Source of the DNA: Haematococcus lacustris
Lineage: Eukaryota > Chlorophyta > Chlorophyceae > Chlamydomonadales > Haematococcaceae
Length of the DNA stretch: 64,000 nucleotides
Assembly: GCA_030144725.1 (NCBI GenBank)
Contig: JASKMD010000018.1
Span: 3,614,026-3,678,025 of the forward strand
Reading direction: 5' to 3'
Position 1 is the first letter of the stretch, and each line of letters begins with the position of its first letter. The position numbers and the translations under genes are program-made. The notes beneath the pieces were generated by a model that saw only the letters and a list, made by a program, of their open reading frames with translations, did not search any database and was not told the origin of the DNA. Shown here piece by piece: positions 10,560 through 22,416 of the stretch.

Positions 10560-11650
10560 CCTAGACCAATGGGCCACGGCCGTCGGCATGCTCAGCTCCA
10601 CGCCCTGTCCAACTCACCAAGGGCTGGCTATCTGCACTGCCCTAGCGGCCTGAAAGCCATTGCAAGGAGGGCTGAGGCTATTGCCCAGCAGGTGCGGGCC
10701 GAGAATGAGATGTTGATGACCGAGGCCCAGTTACAACAGGCTTGTGAGGAGGTCTTGAGGCTGCCTTGCTCGACCTTGAGGAGAAGCACAAGCACCTGCA
10801 GGCATCACACAGGCAGCAGCGGTTGGACAACGAGTCTCTTGAGGCTGTGGTCAAGCAACAGGAACTGGCTATGACTACTGCCAAGCGTGCTCAGCACCGC
10901 CTCGAGGCCCACACTGAGCTGACCACACTGAAAGCAGGCAGTTGGTGCTGGTGCTGCTCCTGACCTGCCCCCCCCTCCTGCTGCACCCCCCCGGCAGCAG
11001 CAGGCAGCTGGTGCTGGTGCCGCCCCTGACCTGCCCCCCCATCTTGCTGCACCCCCCTGGCAGCAGCAGACAGCTGGTGCTGGTGCTGCCCCTGGGCTGC
11101 CCACCCCTCCAGCTGAGCAGCAGGGGGTCAGGGCGGAGCTGGACACAAGCTCGCCACGCAAGCGGAGGGCGGGCGGGAGGGATCGGACCCAACATGTCGA
11201 GCAAGGTAACGTAGCAATGGCCTACACACCTTGAGTGGCCTTACCGAGTGGCCAGGTAGTAGGTACTACTCACGAAGCGGTCAAGCAATGCAGCAGCCTT
11301 GTATACTTCCGAGCATGGGTGGAGGGGCGTCGTTACATCGGTTTGGCGTGCCATGTGCATTGTTTTGACTGCGGCGACTGTCCCTGACTGTTTGCAGAGG
11401 CTACTGGGCCACGTCGGTCGCGGCGGTCGGTCGCGGCGAGGCCCGCATGAGCAAAACTGGCATGAATTTGAATGTCAAGATTTGAGCCGCCATAGCACTC
11501 AGCACAGTGCATAATATTTAATGTTACAAGCTGCACCGCATAGCTGACAGAGTCCTCTATCCAGGGATGTGCGAAACTTAAATAGAAACCACGTGGCTGA
11601 GACGCGGCGTCGTTTTGATTACCAGGGGTCGGTTTCCTATCATTTCCTGT
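10560..11650 (+). mobile_element. decayed transposable-element sequence with coiled-coil frame
   Basis: Plus-strand frames encode a helical, heptad-rich stretch (AIAQQVRAENEMLMTEAQLQ, then after a frame change ALLDLEEKHKHLQASHRQQR and ESLEAVVKQQELAMTTAKRA). Three imperfect Pro/Ala linker repeats of about 60 bp follow (10930-11110), then a basic SPRKRRAGGRDR tail. The downstream part (about 11440-11480, GCATGAATTTGAATGTC) matches 14425-14455 in the neighbouring element, so the two are relatives. Stops and frameshifts show decay. The transposon class is not identified from this copy. Confidence 0.4.
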
Positions 11651-11901
11651 CATTTTTTGCTAGTTGGGGTCGCCTGAACTGCCATGTCACTACCCAGGGA
11701 ACGATGTTCCGTGATGTACAATGGCATGTCGTGCAAAAAGAGAGGATGGGAATGGATTGTAAGGGGCATGGAGGGTGTGCGGGGGGAGAGGGAGGGGGTT
11801 AGAAGAGAAAGGTAGCGGGGGTTAGGACGGAAGGCAGCTGGGAAGGTAACACGTTGAGGTTGGGAGGCTAGTGGGGAGAGGGAGGCTGGGTTGACGTCAG
11901 G
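11651..11901. other. no gene recognised
   Basis: A short spacer between two related transposon-like blocks. A segment near 11674-11735 resembles 52382-52440 downstream of U2 copy 3 (AACGATGTxCCGTGATG), indicating another dispersed repeat. Confidence 0.45.
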
Positions 11902-14900
11902 CGTTCCCAACATGGGGTTGGTAATCTTCATGCAACTGCCGCCCATCTACTCCATCATTTGATGTAACGTTTGCTGCGTCTGCTGCAGTGTGATAATGCG
12001 CGTTTAATGTAAGACTGGAATTGCCATCGGAGTCTTTCGATGCGGGCAGCCACATGTGACCCCGGTTGTGGCCCAATCACAGACCGTGGTTAGCTACACT
12101 GGTAAGCTACGTCCTTGGCTATCCGTTAGCGATGCACGACATATCGTTGGCGCACACCAGCGAAGTCCGGCAAACATGGCTGTGCGAGCTTCCTGATGGT
12201 GCAGGCCGCTTGGCGAGGATGTGATGATACCCTTAAGTGTTTACGGCAGCGCTACATCGCTATAATGGTGGGCGCCAGGCTAGCACCCCCCCCCCCCCCC
12301 CTCAACATCTTTGCTGCTTTTTGCCACCGCCGCTGAGCTCCAGCCAAACTCCATACACTCTTGTCCAAGATGACTCTTACGTGCATCACCAGAACAAAGA
12401 AACATAGATATATGATTAACGCACGATGATTGGGACCACTCCAAAGGCACATCAATTGTTGGCTGCAGGTGTATGATGAGTAGGCACCCCCTTCCACCAC
12501 CCCCTTCCAGTCCACTCAACCCTCCTCCCCGCCCATCCCCGCCCATCCCATCTCTCCAGCCCTCCTCCCACCCACTCCCTCTCCCATCTCTCCCGCTCTC
12601 CCATCTCTCCAGCTCCCTCTCCCATCTCTCCCATCTCTCCCATCTCCCCAGCCCTCCTCCCACCCACTCCCACTACCTCCCACCCCCTCCCACCCCCTGC
12701 CATGGGCAAGAGGCCGAGCAAAGCTCTCCGTGCCCATCTGAAGGCGTTGGTATGAATGGTATGAAGGCTGCGGTGGGCAGGGCACATGCTAAGGTGCAGC
12801 GGCTGCGGGATGTGGAGCAGTCCCTTATAGCCATGGCCGGCCCATGGGCAGCATGGCAGAGCAGCTCAGCACAGCCGGCCTCGCTCTGAGCAGTGCGTCC
12901 TCCCCAACCTACACCGGCCAGGCAAGACATCCACAACAAGGCTTGAATTCCACATTGTGTCCACCTACATGCGGCGCAAGACCCTTGGTAAGATGCAAAG
13001 GGGAAGGCAGGGTGGCGTGGGTGGGAAGGGGCTGGGAGAGAGTGGAAGGGAGTGGAAGGGAGTGGTAGGGGGTGGGAGGGGGGGGCTGAAGGGGGGCTGA
13101 GGCTGGGAGTAACCGCATGTCTTTGCTCTGCTGCCTGCTTTCAGACCAACTATTGCGCGCAATTGCAATACACCTGTAATTTGATGAGTGCACATGCGAT
13201 CGCCATGGCAAGGTGCTCGTATTGCGAGTGACAACAGCAGTGACAGCTGGGGCTGGAGCTGGGGCTGGGGCTGGGGCTGGGGCTGGGGCTGGGGCTGGGG
13301 CTGGGGCTGGGGCTGGGGCTGGGGCTGGGGCTGGGGCTGGGGCTGGGGCTGGGGCTGGGGCTGGGGCTGGGGCTGGGGCTGGGGCTGGGGCTGGGGCTGG
13401 GGCAGCAGCTGGGGCTGGGGCAGCAGCTGGGGCTGGGGCTGAGGCTGCAGCTGGGCAGGCCGACTCACCACTCAAGTCACCGATGTGTTGGCTATCATCC
13501 CCTTGCCTATTGGCACGGCAGAAGCTCATGTCCAGGTCATAATGCAGGAGCTGCTCCTCCACGGCCTCGACAGTGCCTGCATCGCCAGCATCACAGCAGA
13601 CAGTGCAGCTGTGAACATGGGTGAATATGGTGGTGTTGTCGCCCTGCAGAGCAAGGGGGCAGGCTGGCTGCATTCGGGCGCAGCCCTGCTATAGCCACGG
13701 CATACACAACACACTGCTGACTGGGCTAGCTGCATTGGGTGGTGACATCCGCCCAGCTATTGAATCCATTGCCAGTTTGCTGGCCCAGTATTGGGTGCCG
13801 CTCGGCTTGGGAGCATGGGGCTGAGGGGGGGGCTGAGGGGGGCCTGAGGCTGGGAATAACCGCATGTCTTTGCTACCTGCTTTCAGACCAACATTGCGCG
13901 CAAAGGCAGTACTCCTGCAATTTGATGGGTGCACATTTTGGCCACACAACTGTCGAGGAGGCAATGAAGTTGACAGGAAAGCAGCCTCAGTCATACCTCC
14001 AGTTTCACAAGCAGGAGGTACACACGAGCTGGAGGGTGCCCAAGCTACAGAGCCACGTGTGCACCCACCCCTGAGCTGTCTGTGCCTGCTGGTGCACCCC
14101 CTCAGCGGCAGCAACAGCTGGCAGCGGCAAGCACGTCACGTAAGCGTGAGGCACCTGCAGCTAACAAGTCGAGGGCAGCAAAGCAAGGTGAGACAACACC
14201 ACGTACTGCACCTAGCACCTTGTTCCATCGTGGTAGAGCAGCCGGTGATGCACTAGCGCCAGCAGCAGCTCCAAAAGCTAATAGTGGTATCCAGTTGTCA
14301 CGACTGCCGTCGTCGCGTCCACATGCCAAAATCAAAACATGTTCCGACTGCTGTTGCGTGTTGCAGGTGCCACTCACAACAGCGTGGCGAAGCGTGCTAG
14401 TGCGGCGCGCCTCGCATGTGGCGAAATCGCATGAATTCAAATGTCGATCTTTGGGCAGGCACTGAGCACCGCTGAGAGCGAGATAGTTATTGTTGCGTCT
14501 GCCATTTCGTAGATATGACTCTCCTCTGTTCGTAGCACTGTTTACATATATTTTTGACTGAGTGGTTGCGGAGATACGGGCTTCCTATCACAGGGGGGTG
14601 GTTTTCAGGTTGTTGGGAACGCCTGAGTTGACGGGAGGGTGCACTGAGTGGGTGGGGTTGGTAGGATTACCATGTCGAGCTATCAGGAGTTGTTCCAGAT
14701 AGCCCTACGTGGTAAGCATATATGGAGCTTAGCTTAACAATGACGATGATGATGACCGGGAAGTGGCTGTGAAGTGAGGGGGGGGAGGGAGCCCTCAGGC
14801 TACCGCCCACTACATCAGCAATGTAGCGCTGCACCGTACAACCCTGGGCTACTGTTTCACCGTCGCGCAGTGCCCTGCACTTTCGGCAAGCTCCCGCATT

Positions 14901-15137
14901 GGTGTTGATCGGACTTTAGCTGTGTGCACCATCTTGCATCACATTGAGGTAGCTTACCAATGGCCAGCACCAGAAGACTCTGATGGCCATTGCAGCCTTA
15001 CACTTGACGCTCAATACCACATTGCAGCCGGCGTAGCAAGCGCATTGTCAAATGATCATTACGTACTTGCGCTACGTATAATGTTCAGGTAGGTGGGCAT
15101 CAGTTGCATACAGATTAGCAATCCCATGTTGGGAACG
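11902..15137 (+). mobile_element. DNA-transposon-like unit with 42-bp terminal inverted repeats
   Basis: The left end (11902-11943) and the inverted right end (15096-15137) match at 36 of 42 positions. Both begin CGTTCCCAACATGGG, giving a 3.2-kb unit. Inside are fragments of a protein. A basic start (GKRPSKALRAHLKAL) lies near 12705. The segment LDSACIASITADSAAVNMG with GGVVALQSKG near 13565-13660 is reminiscent of the DUF4371/hAT-like transposase core, where SDGAxVxxG precedes a GV. A basic Pro/Ala linker (TSRKREAPAANKSRAAKQ) lies near 14130. Frames are broken and a (GGGGCT)n array is embedded. No clear target duplication was found at the ends, so the class (hAT or other) is uncertain. Confidence 0.45.
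13245..13441. repeat. (GGGGCT)n hexanucleotide array
   Basis: About 30 GGGGCT units, interrupted near the end by GCAGCA, inside the 11902-15137 element. Gly-Ala, Gly-Trp and Pro-Gln frames over it are artefacts. Confidence 0.95.
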
Positions 15138-15354
15138 ACCCAATCTCTGACACACCTTTCCAGATCACTGCCGACTAATTGAGCCAAGTCCAAGGTCAAG
15201 CTGTTGATCAGCTGGGTGTGACATTATGTGCCATTATCACGAGCCCGCTCGAGTCCACCTTGACGCCAGCAGGGGCCTCTCCTCTCCCCCAGTCTGGCCC
15301 CTCCCCTACCCTCCCCTCGCCCCAGCTTCTGCTCAGCTACCTCCCAGCTTCTCC

Positions 15355-18300
15355 TCAGCTGCCGCTGGACCCAAACTCATTTGTGAAGTCGGTGTAGGAC
15401 TTGAGCATGTCCCTGTTTGTACTCGGCTTGATGACAGCCAGAGCACCTGCAGAGGGAGCAGCCCAGAGCAGATCAACAGGCCATGATAGAGTGCGGCTGG
15501 CAGTTACTACAGTTGAAGCCATTTTGCCCACAAGGGGGAGCTCCTTTCAGAGCACAAGGTACACACAGCTCCCCAGATGCACCTCACACCCATCATTACT
15601 TGCCATGTTGCATTCTGACCTAGCCACCCCGCCCCTTCCCCCTTCACTCGCTCTTTCCCTTTGCTTCTCTCACACACATCTCTCACACTGCCTGGCCTAC
15701 CTATTCCCCACTGCTGCTTGCTAGTCATGACTGGTCAGGGCGTGTGCAACCACCGCTCTGGCAGCCCCTCCCTCTCATCCGCTGCCAACCAGCTGCTCAC
15801 TTGAAAAGTCGGACAGCGTGACGGCCCGCAGGGCAGCTGCCTGGACCTTTGCCAGCTCAACAGAAGATAGCTCGCGTATGGGCATCATGGCGGCCTCCTT
15901 GCCTGCACCTCACCCAGGACGGGGCTTTAACAGCATAGTCGCCACCATGGTCATGCTGATTTGAGAACCGTCATCATTGACATCATGCTTCGTCACCATG
16001 AAATATAAGACACCATTGCCGGCATACTTCCCTGCCCCTGGCCCTGCCCCTGCCCCTGCCCCTGCCCCTGCCCCTGCCCCTGCCCCTGCCCCTGCCCCTG
16101 CCCCTGCCCCTGCCCCTGCCCCTGCCCCTGCCCCTGCCCCTGCCCCTGCCCCTGCCCCTGCCCCTGCCCCTGCCCCTGCCCCTGCCCCTGCCCCTGCCCC
16201 TGCCCCTGCCCCTGCCCCTGCCCCTGCCCCTGCCCCTGCCCCTGCCCCTGCCCCTCCACTTGCCCCTCCACTTGCCCCTCCACTTGCCCCTGCCCCTTCT
16301 GTGATCCCCTTCTGCCCTTCTGTGCTGTGCCTCATCTTGGCCTGTGATCAGGCCTCAGGGTTTGACTCACAGAGGGCAGTAAGGTCTGAGGCTGAGTAGC
16401 CATCTGTCACCTTCACCACCTGCCGCAGGTCTTGAGCACTCAGCCGACTGCATACCTGCACACAGCTTAAGTCAGGTCTGTCTGTCTATGGTGAGGGGTG
16501 GGGTGGGGTGGGGTGGGGTGGGGTGGGGTGGGGTGGGGTGGGGTGGGGTGGGGTGGGGTGGGGTGGGGTGGGGTGGGGTGGGGTGGGGTGGGGTGGGGTG
16601 GGGTGGGGTGGGGTGGGGTGGGGTGGGGTGGGGTGGGGTGGGGTGGGGTGGGGTGGGGTGGGGTGGGGTGGGGTGGGGTGGGGTGGGGTGGGGTGGGGTG
16701 GGGTGGGGTGGGGTGGGGTGGGGTGGGGTGGGGTGGGGTGGGGTGGGGTGGGGTGGGGTGGGGTGGGGTGGGGTGACAGCGCCCTTACCTGCTGCCCCTT
16801 GAGCAGATGCTTCATGATGGCTGCCCTGCCCTCAGCACTGGGTAGAGGGATATGTATCCTGGGCAGCCAGGGCATTGACCAAGGTCAGGGGCAGGGGGAG
16901 TAGGCCAGGGTAGACAAGAGGCAGAGAGCCAGGGAGAGGTGGTTCAAAATAGGGAAGTGCGTCAAGGGAGGCAGTGCAGCCCAGTGTGGGAGTGGCTGTA
17001 TGTTCTACCAGGGGCTTCAAGGGTGCAGGGTTAGGATTAGGGTTAGGGTTAGGTGAGGGTGCTTAGGGGTGGTTAGGGTCAGAGTGGTCAGAGTGGTTAG
17101 GGTGGTTAGGGTCAGGGTGCAGTCCCAGCCCAGGGACAGGTGAAGGTGGCTGCCTAGCTTGATATGCGTTGCATGCGGTTCAGCTGATGCTTTCAGGTGA
17201 GGGGGGTGGCAGGAGCCTGGTGTGGCCTGGGTTGGGGTTTAAGTTTGGGCACCCAGGCATGAGGAATGGTGGTAGAGCTCACCGCTTGACCAGACGCCTG
17301 CGTACTGCATCGTCCAAATCATAGGGGCGGTTGGTGGCACCAATGACGATCTGTGCATAGCAATGCAGAGTCACATGGCTATTTATGCGGCACTGAAACG
17401 GGGGGTTATAGGCCAGAGAAAGGGAAGTTGGCACCTAAGGCCTTATGGTCATCCTGCAAACCAACCCACCATAGTAATATTCTTATGTCATCAGGTGGGG
17501 TTGAACCCGTGACCTTCCACTCATTGCAGAATTACTCATTACCAACTGAGCCACCAAGCGCACGACGGGGTGAGCTATGAAACAGGGGGTAGAAGTAGGG
17601 GGAGGGGAGGTGTACAGGCGTGATCACAGGAACTACAGCCGTAGCGCCCAGCTCATGCCTTGCATGGCCTGCCCTGCTTTCCCCCTCTTTGCTGCTCACC
17701 ACTCGCTCATTGTTGGCGGAGGCCACGCCATCAAACTGCACCAAGAACTCAGTTTTCAAGCGGCGAGCTGCGTCGTTTTCATTTGCCCCGCCGCGGGCAC
17801 TCATGATGGAGTCGATCTCGTCAATGAAGATGATGGAAGGCGCCTGGGGCCAGGCAGGAGGCAGTAGGGCAGAGGGTCTGCAGGGGGAGAGTAGGTCAGT
17901 AGGGAAGGTGAGGAGCAAGGCCAGCGGGGCCATCCTGCCAATCCTGGCACCGCATGGCCAGGAGGGCAGGCCCAAGAGTAGAGCCAGGCCAGGCCAGGCC
18001 AGGACAATCTATGCTAGACCAATCTATAGATAGGTGGGTCTTGGTGGGTTAGGCAGCCATAGAGGTGTGTGGTGTCAGGTCTTGACCTGCACTGTCAGTG
18101 CCCTGTTAGCTTTGCGCTGCGAGCAGAGTCGAGTATCACTGTTGTGTGATGATGCGGTCACCTCTAGGTCTTGCATGATCACTTGCCCGCTGATTGCCCC
18201 TGCCTGATGCTTGAAGGGAAAGCAACACCGCACAGTCATCCGCGCTGGACCCCGGCCGACAAGCAGGCAAGTCGAGCAGGCAAGTCGAGCAGGCAAACCA

Positions 18301-21300
18301 TCACAATTTTGCCTTTGCCTTTGCCTGCCAGGAGTGCCAGGAGCCCGACACTTGCTACCATGCTGGCTTCTGAACGTCCACACGCACTTCAGGGACAAAC
18401 GCTCCATCCCTCCCCTCCCCTGAGAACCAGGGGCCCGGACCCACCTGCTCTGCAGCCACGCTGAACAGGGCGCGCATGAGCTTCTCCCCCTCGCCCACCC
18501 ACTTGCTGGTCAGGGATGACGCTGAGATGGAGAAGAAAGCGGCGGAGGCTTCATGGGCCAAGGCCTGTGGGACAGTGAGGTGCAGCTGTGCAGCCCAGGG
18601 GAGGGGCAGCGGGGCGGGAGTAGCTGGGGCAGCAGCAAGGCAGGTAGGGTCAGGGTCAGGGTCAGGGTCAGGGTCAGGGTCAGGGTCAGGGTCAGGGTCA
18701 GGGTCAGGGTCAGGGTCAGGGTCAGGGTCAGGGGTGTTCACCTTGCCCAGCAGCGTCTTGCCGTTCCCAGGCGGTCCATACAGCAGGATCCCCCTCACTG
18801 GCGCCCTGAGTGGCCCGGAGAACAGGTCCGGGCGCAGTGAGGGGAGCACCACGGCCTCTCGCAGAGCTTGCTTGGCGGCAACCAGATCTGGCAGCAGAAC
18901 GTGAGGTGGTGGGTGAGGAGGAGGGCGGGGTATCAGCGGGTCATGAAGGCATGAGGGCAGCAGGGCGAGTGGGCAGCAGGGCGGACGGCTGGGAGGAAGC
19001 GGAGTTGTGAGAACAGGATGCAGGCAAGCCAAGTGAAGGCTAGTCAGGTCAAAGGGAGAAAGGCCTGCCTTTGGCCCAGAGGCCCACCCTCCTCATCCCT
19101 TGTCCTCTAGCCCCTGCAGCCCCAGCACCGGCCCCAGTCCCAGCCTCAGCCCAGGCCAGAAACGGCCAGGCCAGGCCAGCCCTGACCTGCAATGTCGTCC
19201 CACTTTACATTGGGGGCCCTGACCAGCATCTCTGCCCGGATGCTCTGCCTGTACTTGTCATCTTCAGCCAGGCTGCCTCTCAAGGCCACCCCAGCCCCGG
19301 CTGCTGCCAGCTGCGCCCCGCCTCCTGACTTGCCCCCGCCCCTGAGGGCAGCTGGCTGTGCAGGGCCCTGAGCAGCCTGTGTGGGTCTGGTGTTGGAAGT
19401 GAAGGGGCGGGAGATGGAGGCGGAGGTGGGGCGGGCGTTGGCGCGGGCACCACCTGGAGTGTCAGGACCACAGGCAGTGACAGGCGAGTAGCGGTAGCGG
19501 TGGCAGCACGACATCAGCAGCAGCACAACAGCAGCAGCAGCAGCGGCAGCCACAGTAGCAGCAGCGGCAAGGCATCACAATCTTCAACAGGAGCAGCAGC
19601 GGCTCAATCCCTCCTGACAGTCATCGCTGAGCCGCATCGCTGAGTCGCTGAGCAGTGGCAACTGCAAAGCCAGTCGTTCCCAGCTTCCCAGCTGCTCCGC
19701 AACCTGTGCAGCCTGGCCCCAGCGCTGGCCAGCGCAACAGCCCCCAGCCCCCAGCCCACCCCCAGGTGCTCCCACTAGCCGCCCACCCAGCTGCAGTTGC
19801 AGCGCACCCAGGCTCAGGCAGGCTGGCAGGCCCTCCCCAGCCCTGCCTGCCGCCCTTGACAGCTTCCCTGCCACACTGCATGCAGCTGCCCCTCCACCCC
19901 AGCCCAGGTATCTCAGCTGTTTGACAGCTCAGGACCAACAGCTGGCAACTTACAAACTGCCCGGGCAGACCCCAGCCCCATACCCAGCCTATACCCAGCC
20001 TGCACACTCACACACCTTCCGACACCATCCCTTTCCGTCGCTGCTGCCCACCCTGTTGCTGCTGCTGCTGCTGCTGACTGATGCTGTCTGAGCTGCCTGC
20101 TGGCCGCCCGGGGGGACTGGGCTGCAGCAGGAGCAGTCGCGGCTTCACAGGCGGGGCGCTGCTGGTGCTGCCTGGACCACCAGCTTCAAGCACCCTCAAC
20201 CTGCGAGGAGGGGAGGTCAGGAAGTGAGCAGCATGGTGGGGGGTGAAAGAGAGGGAGGGGAGGAGAGAAGGAAGGCTGGGAGGGGAGGGGAGGAGGGATG
20301 AGAGGCTGGGGAGGGGAGGAGGAAAGGGAGGCTGGGAGGGGAGGGGAAGAGGGATGAGAGGCTGTGGGTGTCATGATGATCATGTCTAGACAGGGTGTTG
20401 TAGACTGAAGGCAGGCTAGGCAGGGTGAGTGATTAGTGTGACAGGCTGGCTGACCCAGCGGCTTGCTGGGCTGGGCACTGCAGGGTCCAGCTGCCTGCCC
20501 TCACCCCACCTGCTGTTCACCTGCTGCTGCCAGGCGCTCAGCTGCTGGCGCCAATTGCTCACGTTGTCTGCAGCCGCACTCAGGCCTGCAGACCAGTGAT
20601 TTTTTTTTTGCGTAATACGTAACGATCGGAACCAAAAGCCTGTTTTCTAGGCCTGGATTTCGTTACCAAAATGACTTTTGGCTTGAAAAAAGGCTGCGAT
20701 GTTTGGTTTTCGTAACCAGTCGGGACCAGCTGCGTAACCAGCCATGTGACGGTCCTGGACCCTTCGTGACCAGCATCAGCGTGGCTGTTTTGAAAAAAAA
20801 AACACTGCTGCAGACGCACCACCACCACCACACTTCAACCACCACAACCACCTCAACCAACATCCCCATTGCGTAGGTCAGCTCTGCTGCTGAACCCCCA
20901 TCAGGCTGTGACCCCCTTCAGGCATGACATGAAGGTGCTGAAGTGCTGGGGCCATGGCTACCAGCAGCATGGGCCATGGCTACTCACGCTGCCTACTGCT
21001 ACCACACCTACCTACCCTCGCACCCTCGCTGGTTGAAGGTGAGGGACCCTGTTGAACTAAGGAGGTTGGAGTCAGGCAGACCATCAGAGTTTCTGTGAGT
21101 GTTTGGCTTTAGTGTGAGGCAGTGTTGGTACGCGCTCTTCGGTAGGGTCTTTGCTGCGTTTGTCCAGTGGAGCTCATCCCTCTTATGAGTGCTGTGCTGC
21201 CTTTAGACCCTCAAGCCCGAAACCCACGACATGGTCCAACCCACTGGGCCTGCTGGGCTGCCAGCAGCTGTTCAGGCTGCTGTCCCCTTGCGCAGCACCT

Positions 21301-22416
21301 CCCTCCTCATCCATCGCTGATGTCAGGGTAGGGGTCAGGCCAATGGAGCTCAGCGTGCATTGCTTATGACAGCGTACGGGCCACACGGGCGACACTCACC
21401 TGGCTTGCATGCCACCTCCCTTCCCTGCTCAGGTTCAGTGCATCAGGCCCCAGGCGGCTGCTGCTGCCCTGCTTTGCAGCTGGGCTGCCCCGCCTTGCAC
21501 TGCCAAGGTCCTAAACCGCTGGCGCTGCAGGCTGGCCAAGCAGCCTGGCCCCTGATGGCTGGGGTGGTTCAAACCAGGGCATCTGCAGCCCTGGAAGGGT
21601 GAAGTGAACAAGCAGCTGCATGGCTGCCGGCCGCAAGAGTGAGAAGTGTGAGACACCCTTTGTGCCATGCTGTTGCCCACCCACCCGCCCGGCCACCCGC
21701 CTGCCTGCCTTCCGCACCCGGCTTGCCCCACAGTTGCATTGAGTCTGCTGACCTGTGCCCTGCGCAGGGACCTGCAGCCCCTCCTGCATGGCTTGCACTG
21801 CCACGCGGTACAGCTTCACGGCCTGGGCGGAGTCCCCTGATGTGTCAGCCTGGTACGCCCGCTCAATAGCCTCCTGCGGACACCAAGCCCACCAGCCCAT
21901 TACTCCATTGTGCACAAGGGAGCCTCCGCATTGCATGTGCCATCTACTGCTGCTGATGATGATGATGTTGCTGCTGCTGCTGCTGTTGCTGCTCCTGCTG
22001 CTGTTGCTGATTGTCATAATGGATGATGATGATCATGGTAGTGACCATGCTTGCATCCTGACCTGAACCTGCCTGTCCACCTGTGTGACTGCTATTGCCT
22101 TGCCCTGGACCCCCAGACAGCATTCTTAGCTTGCTGCTTCCCAGCAAATGGTGCTTTCCATCCTGGGCTTATGTGCGTGCCGGGCTGGTCCCGCGCTGCT
22201 GCGAGGTTGGGTGGTATGTAATGGCAACTCACGGACTGCAGCATGGCTGCGAGGCCAACCCTGGCAGTGCGGGAACCCTAGTTCGTGCGCGCACATCGGC
22301 CCTGTCGCTGTGCGCTGCAAAGACACCTGTGCCAAGTCGTAGTATCCGCGCAGCTTCTCCACAGCTGCAAGCTGGGCCGGCTCGCCAGGTTTGCGACCCA
22401 GTAACCAGCTCATCAT
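15355..22416 (-). CDS. SPAST: spastin-like microtubule-severing AAA ATPase
   Basis: This is a meiotic-clade AAA ATPase expected to form hexamers that pull tubulin tails and sever microtubules. Thirteen exons with fully consistent phases (22416-22327, 21873-21753, 20585-20510, 20200-20016, 19453-19187, 18887-18742, 18564-18445, 17843-17700, 17350-17283, 16858-16789, 16455-16371, 15902-15801, 15446-15355) give 521 residues ending in TGA. An MIT domain (about 14-70, [20 protein letters not shown]) is followed by a low-complexity linker with polyglutamine. The AAA core starts at about 235: Walker A GPPGNGKT (284-291, Lys290), pore loop KWVGEGEK (316-323; usually KYVGEGEK), Walker B IIFIDE (339-344), sensor GATN (Asn390), arginine fingers RRRLVKR, then [12 protein letters not shown] and the C-terminal helix ending [12 protein letters not shown]. 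The core matches spastin better than katanin or VPS4. No catalytic residue is missing. Confidence 0.95.
16031..16254. repeat. (CCCCTG)n hexanucleotide array
   Basis: About 37 units of TGCCCC inside the spastin intron between exons 11 and 12. The Pro-Ala and Gly-Ala frames are artefacts. Confidence 0.95.
16495..16775. repeat. (GGGGT)n pentanucleotide array
   Basis: About 56 uninterrupted GGGGT units filling most of the spastin intron between exons 10 and 11. The transcript strand carries ACCCC. Confidence 0.97.
17028..17120 (+). repeat. interstitial telomere-like TTAGGG repeats
   Basis: GGTTAGGATTAGGGTTAGGG starts the block, followed by degenerate GGTTAGGGTCAG motifs. It lies in the spastin intron between exons 9 and 10. 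TTAGGG is the telomere unit of some Chlamydomonadales lineages (established), unlike TTTTAGGG in Chlamydomonas. It is too short to be a telomere. Confidence 0.75.
17491..17561 (-). mobile_element. tRNA-derived (SINE-like) segment
   Basis: On the minus strand there is a perfect pol III A box (TGGCTCAGTTGG) and, about 45 bases on, a B box (GGGTTCAACCC). This looks like a tRNA D-arm and T-arm, but the acceptor stem does not pair and no anticodon arm is convincing. The reading is a tRNA-derived SINE head or a tRNA relic rather than a functional tRNA. It lies in the spastin intron between exons 8 and 9, co-oriented with the gene. Confidence 0.55.
18647..18734. repeat. (GGGTCA)n hexanucleotide array
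   Basis: About 15 units of AGGGTC in the spastin intron between exons 6 and 7, ending 8 bases before exon 6. Confidence 0.95.
20594..20807. mobile_element. hAT-type MITE at a spastin splice acceptor
   Basis: A 214-bp AT-richer segment starts CAGTGATTTTTTTTT and ends AAAAAAAAAACACTG, so it has terminal inverted repeats of about 15 bp (CAGTGxTTTTTTTTT). The 8-bp direct duplication CTGCAGAC lies on both sides (20586-20593 and 20808-20815). An 8-bp duplication with CAGTG ends is the hAT signature (established). The interior has several CGTAACC-like motifs and no coding capacity. On the gene strand the duplicated bases are GTCTGCAG, whose right copy is the acceptor of spastin exon 3 (20585-20510). 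Confidence 0.85.

Noticed and set aside
16486..16903. Long ORFs over (GGGGT)n
   Set aside because: Intronic pentanucleotide repeat in the spastin gene; the real coding there is the 70-bp exon at 16789-16858.
17491..17561. Functional tRNA gene
   Set aside because: A and B boxes are good, but no acceptor stem pairing or clear anticodon arm could be drawn.
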